Origin: Sulfolobus sp. E5-1-F
GTDB lineage: Archaea > Thermoproteota > Thermoprotei_A > Sulfolobales > Sulfolobaceae
Reading direction: 5' to 3'
Assembly (NCBI RefSeq): GCF_009601705.1
Contig: NZ_CP045687.1
Span: 1,152,630-1,216,629, forward strand
DNA length: 64,000 nt
Shown here piece by piece: positions 25,760 through 35,179 of this stretch; positions within the stretch are counted from its first letter, which is position 1; every line of letters starts with the position of its first letter. The notes below the pieces were generated by a model that saw nothing but the letters and a program-made list of their open reading frames with translations, did no database searches and was not told the origin of the DNA. A program made the translations under genes and the position numbers.

Positions 25760-27427
25760 ATGGATTTATCGAAGTTACTAGAACCAATAAGAGTTGGCGA
25801 TGTTATTTTAAAGAACAGAATAGCCATGTCTCCAATGATTAGTAATTTAGGTACGCCAGAGGGCTATCCCAGTGATGCTCATATAGCCTACTTAGCTGAG
25901 AGAGCTAAGGGAGAAGTTGGATTAATAATAACGGAATATACATACGTTAATCATATAGACGCTAGAGGATCAGTTAACGAACTGGGAATGTACTCAGATG
26001 AGTTAACGCCAAAGTTCATGAGGTTAACTGAGTTAATTCACGCTTTGGGAAGTAAGATTTTCGTACAATTAGTTCACGTTGGTAGGAAGACTAGGAAGGA
26101 CATAATTTGGGGTAACAAACCTATAGCTCCTTCACCCATTCCTATAATGGACGAAGTAAGGGAGATGACGAAGGAGGATATAGAGAGAGTTAAAAACGAT
26201 TTCATAAACGCAGCGATAAGAGCTAAGAGAGCTGGATTTGATGGAATTGAACTTCACGGAGCTCATGGATATCTATTAGCCCAATTCTTATCACCCGCAA
26301 CAAATAAGAGGAGCGATAAGTATAAAGATGGTGTAAAGTTTGTAGAGGAAATCCTTAAGGGCATAAAGGAGAAGGCTAAAATCACTGTAGGTATAAGGAT
26401 CAGCGTAACCGAATTTGATAATGAGGGTTTAACTCCAGAGATTGTGGCTGAAATAGGTAAAAGGTTAGAAAAGGCCGGAATAGACTACATTCATTTATCA
26501 GCTGGTAGAGATGGTCCTTTAGGTTCTAGTATGCCATATTACTACAAGAGATTAGCATTTCTTGAAGAGGCAAAGATAGTAAGGGATGCAGTTAACATTC
26601 CAATATTTCTCGTTGGATCTATTATAACTCCGGAGGAAGCAATTAAGGCGAGAGAAATTGCTGATGTAGTCGTATTAGGAAGGCAATTGTTAGCTGATCC
26701 CTATTGGCTAGAGAAAGCGAAAAGGGATTTACCAATAAGACCATGCATTAGGTGTAATCAGTCATGTAGAGGGGTTGTATATAAAGAGGTAAGATGCGAT
26801 GTTAACCCAGAATTAGGCTGGGAATTGCTACCACCATTGGAGAAGGGCAAAGGAGAGGTTATCGTTGTGGGAGGAGGTGTAATGGGTTTGGAGGCTGCTA
26901 GAGTTTTAGCTTTAAGGGGCTTTACGGTAACCTTATATGAACAAACTAATAAATTAGGAGGTCAATTCCTACTCTACAAAGATCCGTGGAAAGTTAAAGA
27001 GTTTCAAGAGTTAATTAATTACTATGAGAGGGAATTAAGGAGACTTAATGTAGAGGTAAAGCTTAACTCTAAGATGGAGTGTTCAGACTGTATAATGGCT
27101 ATACCAGATTACGAAATACCTAAAATGCCGGACGTCAAGGGAGAAAAAGTGCTGATAGATTCTAACCTTTACGTTTATCATGACTACGCATTTGAATTGG
27201 CTAAATATAATGAGGTTTACATGACGGAGAGGTCATTCAAAGGATTGGACAGAACTAGGGAATACTTGCTAAGAAAGGAGTTAAGTGAAATTGGCGTGAA
27301 GTTTTTGGAGGATAGAAATAGCATAAAGTTTGACGTGGAAATACATAATATTGTTGATGATCAACCCAGTATAGGTAAGGCTGTACAAAGAGGTTATTGG
27401 TTAGGTAGAACTTTCAAGTCATATTAA
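25760..27427 (+). CDS. Old-yellow-enzyme/2,4-dienoyl-CoA reductase-like flavoprotein
   Basis: FMN-binding TIM barrel of the NADH:flavin oxidoreductase family ([38 protein letters not shown]), followed by a Cys group for [4Fe-4S] (CIRCNQSC, then C about 10 further) and a Rossmann FAD domain ([20 protein letters not shown]). At 555 residues it is about 100 shorter than DCR-type enzymes, and the C-terminal nucleotide domain is condensed. It may reduce enoyl or dienoyl-CoA substrates or work as an electron-transferring flavoprotein. It is monocistronic with a TATA-like CTTTTTAACT about 26 bp upstream. Confidence 0.83.
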   Translation: MDLSKLLEPIRVGDVILKNRIAMSPMISNLGTPEGYPSDAHIAYLAERAKGEVGLIITEYTYVNHIDARGSVNELGMYSDELTPKFMRLTELIHALGSKIFVQLVHVGRKTRKDIIWGNKPIAPSPIPIMDEVREMTKEDIERVKNDFINAAIRAKRAGFDGIELHGAHGYLLAQFLSPATNKRSDKYKDGVKFVEEILKGIKEKAKITVGIRISVTEFDNEGLTPEIVAEIGKRLEKAGIDYIHLSAGRDGPLGSSMPYYYKRLAFLEEAKIVRDAVNIPIFLVGSIITPEEAIKAREIADVVVLGRQLLADPYWLEKAKRDLPIRPCIRCNQSCRGVVYKEVRCDVNPELGWELLPPLEKGKGEVIVVGGGVMGLEAARVLALRGFTVTLYEQTNKLGGQFLLYKDPWKVKEFQELINYYERELRRLNVEVKLNSKMECSDCIMAIPDYEIPKMPDVKGEKVLIDSNLYVYHDYAFELAKYNEVYMTERSFKGLDRTREYLLRKELSEIGVKFLEDRNSIKFDVEIHNIVDDQPSIGKAVQRGYWLGRTFKSY

Positions 27428-27642
27428 AAACATTTCATCACATTTTTCAGCCCTGGCCACTCTAATCATTCAAAATAACATATTGTGTTAATTCTTTATT
27501 AAAGCTTATGAAGAACGTGATCAGTTGAAACACCCATACTATTTTAACTTGCCTAACTCTCATAAATAACTGAACAACAGAACAAAGGTATAATAAAACA
27601 GAAAGACAAAAAAGATTCTAGCTTTACGTTTTCCTAATTACT

Positions 27643-27843
<201 letters not shown>

Positions 27844-28046
27844 TCAAGTTATCGTTATGTTAATCTCTTAAATATACTTTACGGTTTTAACTCAAGTATA
27901 ACTTAAGGTATTATCATAAGACTAAAAAGGGTTAATCCTCTAAGAGAAGAATATAACTTATTTTCAGAAATATAGGTACTAAATAACAAACATTCAAAAA
28001 ACTTGATTTAGGAGAAGATTAAAATTTAAAAAGGTTTTAGTTAAGG

Positions 28047-28235
28047 TTAGGAATACCAGATCCAACCATAATATTTCTTTTCTTTTTGCAATGAACGCCA
28101 CTCTTCTGGAAACTCATTTCTCAGATATTCCTCTGGTAGTCTCGACATGTCGTAAGTAATCGGAATGCTACTCCAGTTGTCATTCTTTTTATCATCTTTT
28201 TTGTGACTAATTTTGAGACTTATCATACATTTCAC
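28047..28235 (-). CDS. Small hypothetical protein, 62 residues
   Basis: A charged N terminus (ISLKISHKKDDKKND) and an aromatic C terminus (EKKYYGWIWYS). A TATA-like TTTATAAATT on the minus strand (about 28258-28268) sits 26-27 bp before the ATG at 28235, supporting a leaderless real gene. A second Met at 28226 is preceded by GGTGA. No family recognised and no partner gene. Confidence 0.5.
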   Translation of the reverse strand: MKCMISLKISHKKDDKKNDNWSSIPITYDMSRLPEEYLRNEFPEEWRSLQKEKKYYGWIWYS

Positions 28236-28386
28236 CCTATCTATATATCTGACTTCTAATTTATAAACTTATCTAGCATAAGTTAAAAGGGTTAAAACGT
28301 ATAAAACCTTAGGAATACTTTCCCAATTTCAATGAATAATACTTTCACTGAACTGGATCTAATTCTTTTTTAGAAGAAATGGTAAT

Positions 28387-28605
28387 ATGTACCCGTACTT
28401 AGTCAGAGTAACTAGGAATACTTATTACATCATTATAGACTCAGAGAGGAACCCATTAGAATCATACTTGGTAAGGATAGTGTATAAGGATAAACGAGTA
28501 ATCAATTATTCGTGTAGTTGCAAGGGATTTGCAATAAGAGGGAAATGTAAACACATAGCGATTGCTAAAAATAAGGTGAGATTTATAAACGAGGAGAGGG
28601 AATGA
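28387..28605 (+). CDS. SWIM zinc-finger protein
   Basis: A 72-residue protein consisting almost entirely of a SWIM domain. The zinc motif is CSCKGFAIRGKCKHI, i.e. C-x-C then C-x-H. SWIM domains bind DNA or protein and occur in Sws1-type recombination cofactors, helicases and transposases. Here it is stand-alone. It overlaps the DUF1286 gene by 4 bases (ATGA), so the two are probably co-translated. Its function is not known. Confidence 0.82.
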   Translation: MYPYLVRVTRNTYYIIIDSERNPLESYLVRIVYKDKRVINYSCSCKGFAIRGKCKHIAIAKNKVRFINEERE

Positions 28606-29132
28606 ATCTTGTGAAGCTCAGAACCCACTACGTCTTCTCGACAGGTTTATTGACACTTCTGGACTCTATGCTCTTTCATGAATATTTTTACTACACTGTT
28701 ATCTTAAGCGGAATAGTTTCAGTAATTGGCAATTCATTGATTGATAGAATTGGTCATAAGGAGATTGCTACTAGGTACGGATATTTGCCAGTAAGGACAC
28801 CGTTAACGCATACAATTCCTAGGAGTGTAGCTTGGGGTATTGTATCCACAATACCAATCATTATCCTTCTTTTAATTTATTACTATGGATTTAGCTATCA
28901 CGAGTATTATTTCTCCCTTAACAATAAAGTAGTGTTACTAACATTGTTAAACGGTCTAGTTGTTGGACCCTCTCACATGTTCTTGGATATATTCACTGAA
29001 AAAGGAATTTACATTAAAAAACATGGAAGATGGAGGAGATTTGCCCTGGCGAATTTCAGATATGATAACCCTGCAATTAACGGTTTGGCAATTATTGCCG
29101 GTGCTATAATGATATATTTAGCTTACCTCTGA
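28602..29132 (+). CDS. DUF1286-type membrane protein
   Basis: A 176-residue membrane protein with His/Asp residues at helix ends: RTHYVFSTG near the start, NSLIDRIGHKE, RTPLTHTIPRS and PSHMFLDIFTEKG. This arrangement resembles the archaeal DUF1286 and the bacterial YdjM group of membrane metal-dependent hydrolases. DUF1286 proteins are frequent on Sulfolobus plasmids and proviruses, so past transfer is possible. It overlaps the SWIM gene. The substrate is unknown. Confidence 0.72.
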   Translation: MNLVKLRTHYVFSTGLLTLLDSMLFHEYFYYTVILSGIVSVIGNSLIDRIGHKEIATRYGYLPVRTPLTHTIPRSVAWGIVSTIPIIILLLIYYYGFSYHEYYFSLNNKVVLLTLLNGLVVGPSHMFLDIFTEKGIYIKKHGRWRRFALANFRYDNPAINGLAIIAGAIMIYLAYL

Positions 29133-29154
29133 AAGCTTTTTAAGATATATAACC

Positions 29155-29712
29155 TCAACCGATTTGTTGCACTAGAGCCCATCTCTCCACTAAATTCTTT
29201 CCTTCCTTTATTATCTTAAATCGACCAAGAATTTCTTTCCATTCATCCCCACTAACGTCCCTTTTATCTTTCATGATAAGGCTCCTTGTAACACTAATGT
29301 AAGCTAAGCCATTGTCCTTTATAATCCTCTTAATTTCCTTAAGAGCACCATTATGGTCTGAAGTACAGCATAGCATTAGGTTAGAGAAAACAAAGTCAAT
29401 ACTTTTATCTTTAATAAATTCTAACTTCTGAGCTGGAGCAACGTAGGGTATAACGTTATTCAAAGACATTTTTTGGACCTTTTCCTTTAATCTCCTTATT
29501 GCCCTATCGTCTGGGTCTACTGCATAAACGGTTTTCACAATTCTAGCAAGGATTACAGTAAAGAACCCTGGGCCACATCCCAAATCTACTACCGTGTAGT
29601 CTTCTTTTAGATATTCAAGAAATCTTGATAATATCTTATTAGGGGGAGAAACTAAAGACCTTAAAGGATTATCGAGGATTAAAGGATTAATGTATCTATC
29701 GTTTTTACTCAT
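29155..29712 (-). CDS. Class I SAM-dependent methyltransferase
   Basis: A 185-residue methyltransferase with motif [17 protein letters not shown], the acidic end of strand 2 (YAVDPDD) and a motif-IV-like [11 protein letters not shown]. It resembles the Methyltransf_11/UbiE-like group acting on small molecules. The C terminus is compact. It is convergent with the DUF1286 gene and divergent from the HAD gene at 29804. The substrate is not inferable. Confidence 0.82.
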   Translation of the reverse strand: MSKNDRYINPLILDNPLRSLVSPPNKILSRFLEYLKEDYTVVDLGCGPGFFTVILARIVKTVYAVDPDDRAIRRLKEKVQKMSLNNVIPYVAPAQKLEFIKDKSIDFVFSNLMLCCTSDHNGALKEIKRIIKDNGLAYISVTRSLIMKDKRDVSGDEWKEILGRFKIIKEGKNLVERWALVQQIG

Positions 29713-29803
29713 TAATGTCTACATTTCTTTCTATCTAGTAAAGTTTTTCCCAATATTTTAGGGAGAACAAAAGCATATAACCTTAGAAATTTAGTAAAAG
29801 CAC

Positions 29804-30442
29804 GTGTATAGAGCGATTTTCTTAGATTTTGGAAACACATTAGTTGGTTTTAAACCAGCATTTTATGAGAAATTGCAAACTATTCTCAAAGAACACGGTT
29901 ACGATTTTGAAACTAAAAGGGTATTTAGAGCTTATGTGAAAGCCATGGCAATTAACAACTATTCCCAACCAACTGATATTAAGGAATTTCTATATAATTT
30001 GAATATCCCTCCAAATGATAAATTAATTAATGATATAAAGAGTTCTGATATAAGGGATGGGGAAGCTTTCGTATATGATGATGTGATTGAGTTTTTAGAA
30101 ACCATTAAGAGTATCAACATGAAATTAATCTTAGTAAGTAATTCATCACCTAGAACCAAAAAATTGTTGGAAGAGTTAGGATTAGTAAAGTACTTTGACC
30201 ATTTAGTCTTATCTCATGAGATTGGTATTGTCAAACCCAATCCTAAAATCTTCGCAATTGCGATTTCTAAGGGAGGATATCCAGCTTTGCATATAGGGGA
30301 TATATATGAAATTGATTACGTAGGAGCTAAGAGAAGCTATGTAGATGCAATCTTGTTAGACAGATACGATTTCTACCCTGAGATCATCGAAAAGGCAAGA
30401 AATTTAAAAGAGATAATTCCCAGAATTATGAAAAATCTCTAA
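29804..30442 (+). CDS. HAD-superfamily hydrolase
   Basis: A 212-residue phosphatase-like enzyme. Motif I is FLDFGNTLVG, where the usual second Asp is replaced by Gly-Asn (DFGNT), a common HAD-IA variant. Motif II is LVSNSS, motif III the Lys in IVKPNP, and motif IV HIGDIYEIDYVGA. The cap is the helical C1 type. It starts with GTG at 29804 (no nearby ATG gives a full motif I). The real substrate, often a sugar phosphate or nucleotide, is unknown. Confidence 0.85.
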   Translation: MYRAIFLDFGNTLVGFKPAFYEKLQTILKEHGYDFETKRVFRAYVKAMAINNYSQPTDIKEFLYNLNIPPNDKLINDIKSSDIRDGEAFVYDDVIEFLETIKSINMKLILVSNSSPRTKKLLEELGLVKYFDHLVLSHEIGIVKPNPKIFAIAISKGGYPALHIGDIYEIDYVGAKRSYVDAILLDRYDFYPEIIEKARNLKEIIPRIMKNL

Positions 30443-30454
30443 ATGTAAGGGAAA

Positions 30455-30492
30455 ATATTACCATAAATAGACTATATAGTTTATATTACCAT
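30455..30492. promoter_or_regulatory. Repeat/palindrome array upstream of the ECF transporter
   Basis: ATATTACCAT occurs at 30455-30464 and again at 30483-30492, with the palindrome ACTATATAGT (30471-30480) centred between them. The array lies 41-78 bp before the ATG of the S component and just upstream of its probable TATA (CTTTTAAATA, 30504-30513). It looks like an operator. Confidence 0.4.
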
Positions 30493-30532
30493 TATAGGAA
30501 ATCCTTTTAAATATTTATAGCAGATATTAAAT

Positions 30533-31258
30533 ATGGCATTCAATGGGATAAAGTTCGATACTTCAGTTCCTGGTATGATTCCTTGGGAAATAGTTACTAT
30601 CTATTTTATAGTTGGGCTGGCAATAGTTTTCTACTTCGCTAGGAGATTCGGTTTAAAGAGTTTTACAACTATTGATCTAGTCTATATCGCGGTAGGAGCA
30701 GCCTTTAGCGTGGTTTGGGAATTCTATATAGGCAGTTTCATTGGAAGATTTTTACCCAGTACACCTTTCATAGGAGTAGGATTTTGGGGGAGAATGTTCA
30801 TTCTACTTATCGTAGCTGCCTTAGTAAGAAAACCTGGTACTGGAATGTTAAGTTTGCTAATTTTCAACATACTATCAGACTTATTTTTCTATGGTTTTGG
30901 TGGAGAGCCGATGTATACAATTTATGAAGCTCTAACTTATGGGCTATTTCTCGACCTTGTTATTATTGGTAGTAGAGGTAAATTGTTCGGTATCGGGCAT
31001 AAAAGTACAGACGGGTCATCGGTTGCAACTAGAACTGTTTTGGGATTAGCTGTACTAGAAGGGATAATAATTGGTATATTGTTTGCAATTCCAGACCCAA
31101 TTTTTTATCTTGGCTTCTTTAGGCCATTAATAAGTGGGGCTATAGTAAACTGGGCTACTATACAATTTGACCTTCTAGCCTTTATACCAGGTGATGTGAT
31201 CATAGGAATCTTAGGAGCTTTAGCTGGGCAAAGGATAGCCAAGGCGGTGGGACAGTGA
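30533..31258 (+). CDS. ECF transporter substrate-binding (S) membrane component
   Basis: A 241-residue integral membrane protein with about six helices, of the ECF S-component type (YkoE-like by layout). The hallmark is its operon: it overlaps a double ATPase gene (GTGA) and is followed by the transmembrane coupling protein. The vitamin bound by the S component sets specificity. Thiamine or its pyrimidine precursor is a reasonable guess because YkoE-D-C systems have this gene order, but no diagnostic residue is visible. Confidence 0.75.
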   Translation: MAFNGIKFDTSVPGMIPWEIVTIYFIVGLAIVFYFARRFGLKSFTTIDLVYIAVGAAFSVVWEFYIGSFIGRFLPSTPFIGVGFWGRMFILLIVAALVRKPGTGMLSLLIFNILSDLFFYGFGGEPMYTIYEALTYGLFLDLVIIGSRGKLFGIGHKSTDGSSVATRTVLGLAVLEGIIIGILFAIPDPIFYLGFFRPLISGAIVNWATIQFDLLAFIPGDVIIGILGALAGQRIAKAVGQ

Positions 31259-32847
31259 AATTCGTGGAAATTAGGGATCTCCAAGTAACGTATTTAGGCA
31301 AGAATAAGCCCAGCCTAGTTGTAGATAAGCTTGATATAGAAGAAGGAGAGTCAGTTTTAATAACTGGAAGGTCGGGAAGTGGGAAGTCAACATTAGTAAG
31401 TGTTATTAACGGCGTAATTCCACACTTGATCAACGCTGAAGTAAAAGGAGAAGTTAGAGTTTTTGGACTTGACGTAAAGAGTACACCAACTCATGAAATA
31501 TCTAAATACGTGGGTACGCTATTACAAGATCCAGACACTCAAGCTTTTAATTACACTGTAATAGATGAGGTAGCTTTCGGCGTAGAGAACTATATGATAA
31601 GTAGGGATGAGATGGTAAAGAGGGTTGAAGAGTCGATGAAAATATGTGGCATTTCTCATTTGAGGGATAGAGAGATAAATACCTTATCTGGAGGAGAGCT
31701 TCAAAGAACTGTCCTAGCTTCAGTTTTAGCCACGAAACCTAAGGCTCTAATTTTAGACGAACCCACTTCTAATATAGACCCTCAAGGTACTAGGGAAATT
31801 TTAGAGTTAGTAAAAGCCCTCAGATCTGAGGGAATTAGCCTAGTCTTAGTTGAGCATAAAATAGAGAGAGTATTGCCCTTTGTGGATAGAATAATTGTAG
31901 TAGAAGAGGGAAAAATTGCTATAGATGTCAGAAAAGATGAGATTGTTGATAAGGCCGATTTCCTTCACTCTCTGGGTCTCGAAATACCAGATTATATGCT
32001 ATTTCTAAAGAAAAGCGGTTTTAAGAAAATAGATTATGAGTACTTAAGGAAAACTTACACATATAAACCACCTTCTAGAGTTGAGGGAAATGGAGAAGCT
32101 CTTTACGCAAGTGTAAAGGTTAAGACAAAAAGTGGAAGGTATTTAATTAATACCAAAATATCATTAAAACAAGGTACTATAACGGCGTTAATGGGTAAGA
32201 ACGGCTCTGGGAAAACTACTTTATTGAAGACAATTGTTGGTTTAATCGACAAGAAAAGGCTAATAGTAGAAGAAGAGAAGGTTGTAGTTAACGGTATAGA
32301 TTTAAGTAAGGCTAAACTAGTGGAGAGGGGAAAGTTCTTAGCGTATTTACCTCAGTTCTTTGACGTTATGTTTATAAAGAGAACCGTTGAGGATGAGATT
32401 AAGTTCTCAATGAAGAATAGAGGTATATATAACGAGAAGAGGTTAGAAGAAGTTATGAAGACGTTCTCTCTAGACGCCTATCGAAAGGAAGATCCCTTAG
32501 TTCTTTCCATGGGACAAAGGAGAAGAGTTGCAATGGCTTCGATACTAGCAGGTGGGGCTAAGGTCATACTGATGGATGAGCCGACAAGTGGGCAAGATTG
32601 GTATCATAGGCAAATCTTAGGAAAAGAACTCTTAGAATTAAGGGATAAGGGATATACTATACTGGTTGTAACTCATGATTCTAGATTTGTAGATAGATTC
32701 GCTGATTATTTATTAGTAATGAATGAGGGAAAAATCGTCTTAGAGGGAAAGCCGGAGGAGGTTTTCAGTAGATCACTAAAGCATGGTATAGAGCCTCCAT
32801 TAGAATACGAATTAGGAGGATTGATAAAAAATGAACAATTTAGTTGA
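31255..32847 (+). CDS. ECF transporter double ATP-binding protein
   Basis: A 530-residue fusion of two ABC ATPases. Domain 1 has Walker A GRSGSGKST (38-46), signature LSGGELQR and Walker B LILDEPTSN. Domain 2 has Walker A GKNGSGKTT, Walker B VILMDEPTSG and a degenerate signature LSMGQRRR. It energises vitamin uptake with the S and T components. The start is GTG 31255, overlapping the S-component stop. It overlaps the T component by 17 bases. Confidence 0.92.
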   Translation: MKFVEIRDLQVTYLGKNKPSLVVDKLDIEEGESVLITGRSGSGKSTLVSVINGVIPHLINAEVKGEVRVFGLDVKSTPTHEISKYVGTLLQDPDTQAFNYTVIDEVAFGVENYMISRDEMVKRVEESMKICGISHLRDREINTLSGGELQRTVLASVLATKPKALILDEPTSNIDPQGTREILELVKALRSEGISLVLVEHKIERVLPFVDRIIVVEEGKIAIDVRKDEIVDKADFLHSLGLEIPDYMLFLKKSGFKKIDYEYLRKTYTYKPPSRVEGNGEALYASVKVKTKSGRYLINTKISLKQGTITALMGKNGSGKTTLLKTIVGLIDKKRLIVEEEKVVVNGIDLSKAKLVERGKFLAYLPQFFDVMFIKRTVEDEIKFSMKNRGIYNEKRLEEVMKTFSLDAYRKEDPLVLSMGQRRRVAMASILAGGAKVILMDEPTSGQDWYHRQILGKELLELRDKGYTILVVTHDSRFVDRFADYLLVMNEGKIVLEGKPEEVFSRSLKHGIEPPLEYELGGLIKNEQFS

Positions 32848-33796
32848 TCAAATAATAAGTTGGGTAATTGTTCTCTACGGATCTGCAGTACCAGCTTTAT
32901 TTGTGATTTTCTTAGTGGGTATAACGGGTTTAAGGGAAATAACGCGTTATGAGAGTGGAAATACGTTTCTCTACAAGTTAAATCCCGTTATAAAACTAGT
33001 ACTTACAATTGTAGTAATGACTGTAGCTGCTACTACTATATGGTGGATAGGTGCTATATTGACCTTAATTCTCCTATTATCATATCTAACGTTGAATGAG
33101 GGAGTAAGGAAATTCGGATATGCGTTCTTTCTGACGCTTTCGACAATATTAGGTGGAACATGGAGCATTGCTCCTTATACTCCACCTAGTATATTACAAT
33201 TAGCCTTCCCTAATGTGAAACAATTTACGGTTATTTGGACCTTCCCATCGTATTTCCAAGTCATGGGTTATGAGCAACAATTGACGTTAGAAGCTCTAAT
33301 TTACGGTCTTCAGACTGCATTTAGAGTAGCCCCAGTCTTATTATCAGCATTACTATTTATTACTACAACAACTGGGTCTGATATATTCAGGATGTTCACT
33401 AAAATAAAGATACCTATAGCAATAACGTTTTCAGTGTTAGTTGGCATAAGGATGATACCTAGGATATTCGAGCTATTGGATACTTCAGTGAAGATGCAAT
33501 ATATAAGAGGTTTAGGATACGGTAAGCCAAGGATAATATCATCACTGTTAATAGTTTACGCAATATTTGAGGCGATAATACCAACTATGGTATATTTATT
33601 TAGGGGAGCTAAGAATTTAGCAATTTCTGCTGATACTAGGGGATTTAGGGCTTATCCAAGTAGGACTAGTCTAGTAGAGCTTAAGTTTACTAGTCTTGAC
33701 TATTATGGCTTAATGATAATCGTAGCTTTAATAATTTTAGCAATAGTTGCTAATTTATTGGGATTTGGGAGAACGATACCATACGTTGGAGCTTAA
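32831..33796 (+). CDS. ECF transporter transmembrane coupling (T) component
   Basis: A 321-residue membrane protein linking the ATPases to the S component. EcfT features are the N-terminal helical bundle (RYESGNTFLYKLNPVIKL) and the long coupling region near the end with SADTRGFRAYPSRT, equivalent to the A-R-G coupling helices of EcfT. It is the last gene of the three-gene operon. The longer N terminus (about 35 residues with one hydrophobic helix) is slightly unusual. Confidence 0.88.
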   Translation: MNNLVDQIISWVIVLYGSAVPALFVIFLVGITGLREITRYESGNTFLYKLNPVIKLVLTIVVMTVAATTIWWIGAILTLILLLSYLTLNEGVRKFGYAFFLTLSTILGGTWSIAPYTPPSILQLAFPNVKQFTVIWTFPSYFQVMGYEQQLTLEALIYGLQTAFRVAPVLLSALLFITTTTGSDIFRMFTKIKIPIAITFSVLVGIRMIPRIFELLDTSVKMQYIRGLGYGKPRIISSLLIVYAIFEAIIPTMVYLFRGAKNLAISADTRGFRAYPSRTSLVELKFTSLDYYGLMIIVALIILAIVANLLGFGRTIPYVGA

Positions 33797-33893
33797 TTTT
33801 TATTTATTAAAAAAATGGTAAAAATAAATAATTTCATGATAATCAATTAAAAAGAAGATATCTTTATCTACAAGAATTAAGATAGTTAATAAC

Positions 33894-35174
33894 ATGTCAA
33901 ATAAAGATTTAACAACCTCATTAAAAGTAGCAATATCTGCAAACCTAGGTTGGGGATTTGAGTTATTTGATCTCGTTGTGTATTTATATGTCGCAAATAC
34001 TATAGCCCCATTATTTTTCCCCGCAACAGATAAGACCGCCAGTCTGCTCGAATTCTTACTGACTCTAGTAGTAGGATATTTTGCTAGACCAATAGGTGGT
34101 ATTTTCTTCGGGCATTATGGTGATAGGATAGGAAGGAAAAGATTATGGTTTATTTCTCTTCTAGGAATGGGATTAGTGACAATATTTATAGGATTTTTAC
34201 CAACCTATTATCAGATTGGAATACTTGCAACTATATTATTGGTTATACTAAGGATTCTACAAGGTTTCTTCTTAGCGGGAGAGTGGGGAGGAGGAATGAC
34301 CTTAGTAACGGAATTCGCTCCAGACACGTTAAGAGGACTTCTAGGGGGTTTGCAACAAGGTGGAGCAGCTTTAGGCTTAATATTTGCAGTTATAGCGAAT
34401 GAGGTAGCGTTAGCTTTAGCACCCGGAACAGCTTTTCAAACATTAGGTTGGAGGATAATGTTCTGGTTCGGGGCCATCCCTTTAATAATAGCTTTAGCGG
34501 TTAGATGGAAAGTTGGTGAAAGTGTGGAATGGTTAACTAAGGTAGCCGATAAACCTGAAAAAATACCAATAGCCACTGTATTTAGAAGATGGTGGAAGAT
34601 GGTCATCATAGCAACTATTGTATTATTTGCCAATGGTTCTATATATTACGGTATAATAGCTTATATGCCAACCTTCCTAGCTCTACATACAAGTTTATCT
34701 AGTTATGAAATAGATAATATTGTGCTAGCAACAAACTTAATTTGGTTATTTATATCTCCTTTGACAGGTTATTTAAGTGACGTCTTAAAGAGAAGAAAGT
34801 TACTGATTGGTATTTTAGGATTCGTAATCGGAATACTGGTTTATCCAATAATCTCCTTATTGTACACTGGATCCTACATTTCAGGAATTATAGCAGGCAT
34901 TATTATGGGATCCTTGTTCGCATTTCAGTACTCAATTTTCCCTGCATGGTTATGTGAAAATATATCTACTAATGTTAGATATTCATATATAGCTTTCTCA
35001 ATAAACCTAGGCGTAGCGTTCTCCTCGTTCGCACCTTACATAGTAACCGCGCTAGGTTTAGCTTTTAATAATCCAGTACTAGGAATTGCGACTTTCGATA
35101 TTTCAGTAGCCATAATAGGGGGAATAACTGCATTACTGTCACCACCCGATAAGGTAGGAACAAGCCTACAATAA
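33894..35174 (+). CDS. MFS transporter, metabolite:H+ symporter type
   Basis: A 426-residue, 12-segment carrier of the ProP/ShiA/KgtP-like group. The typical motif GHYGDRIGRKRLW lies between segments 2 and 3, and GEWGGG in segment 4. It is related to the carrier at 44990. It is convergent with a CoA ligase gene and close to a CoA transferase gene, so a carboxylic acid substrate is plausible. No further discrimination is possible. Confidence 0.85.
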   Translation: MSNKDLTTSLKVAISANLGWGFELFDLVVYLYVANTIAPLFFPATDKTASLLEFLLTLVVGYFARPIGGIFFGHYGDRIGRKRLWFISLLGMGLVTIFIGFLPTYYQIGILATILLVILRILQGFFLAGEWGGGMTLVTEFAPDTLRGLLGGLQQGGAALGLIFAVIANEVALALAPGTAFQTLGWRIMFWFGAIPLIIALAVRWKVGESVEWLTKVADKPEKIPIATVFRRWWKMVIIATIVLFANGSIYYGIIAYMPTFLALHTSLSSYEIDNIVLATNLIWLFISPLTGYLSDVLKRRKLLIGILGFVIGILVYPIISLLYTGSYISGIIAGIIMGSLFAFQYSIFPAWLCENISTNVRYSYIAFSINLGVAFSSFAPYIVTALGLAFNNPVLGIATFDISVAIIGGITALLSPPDKVGTSLQ

Positions 35175-35179
35175 TAACT

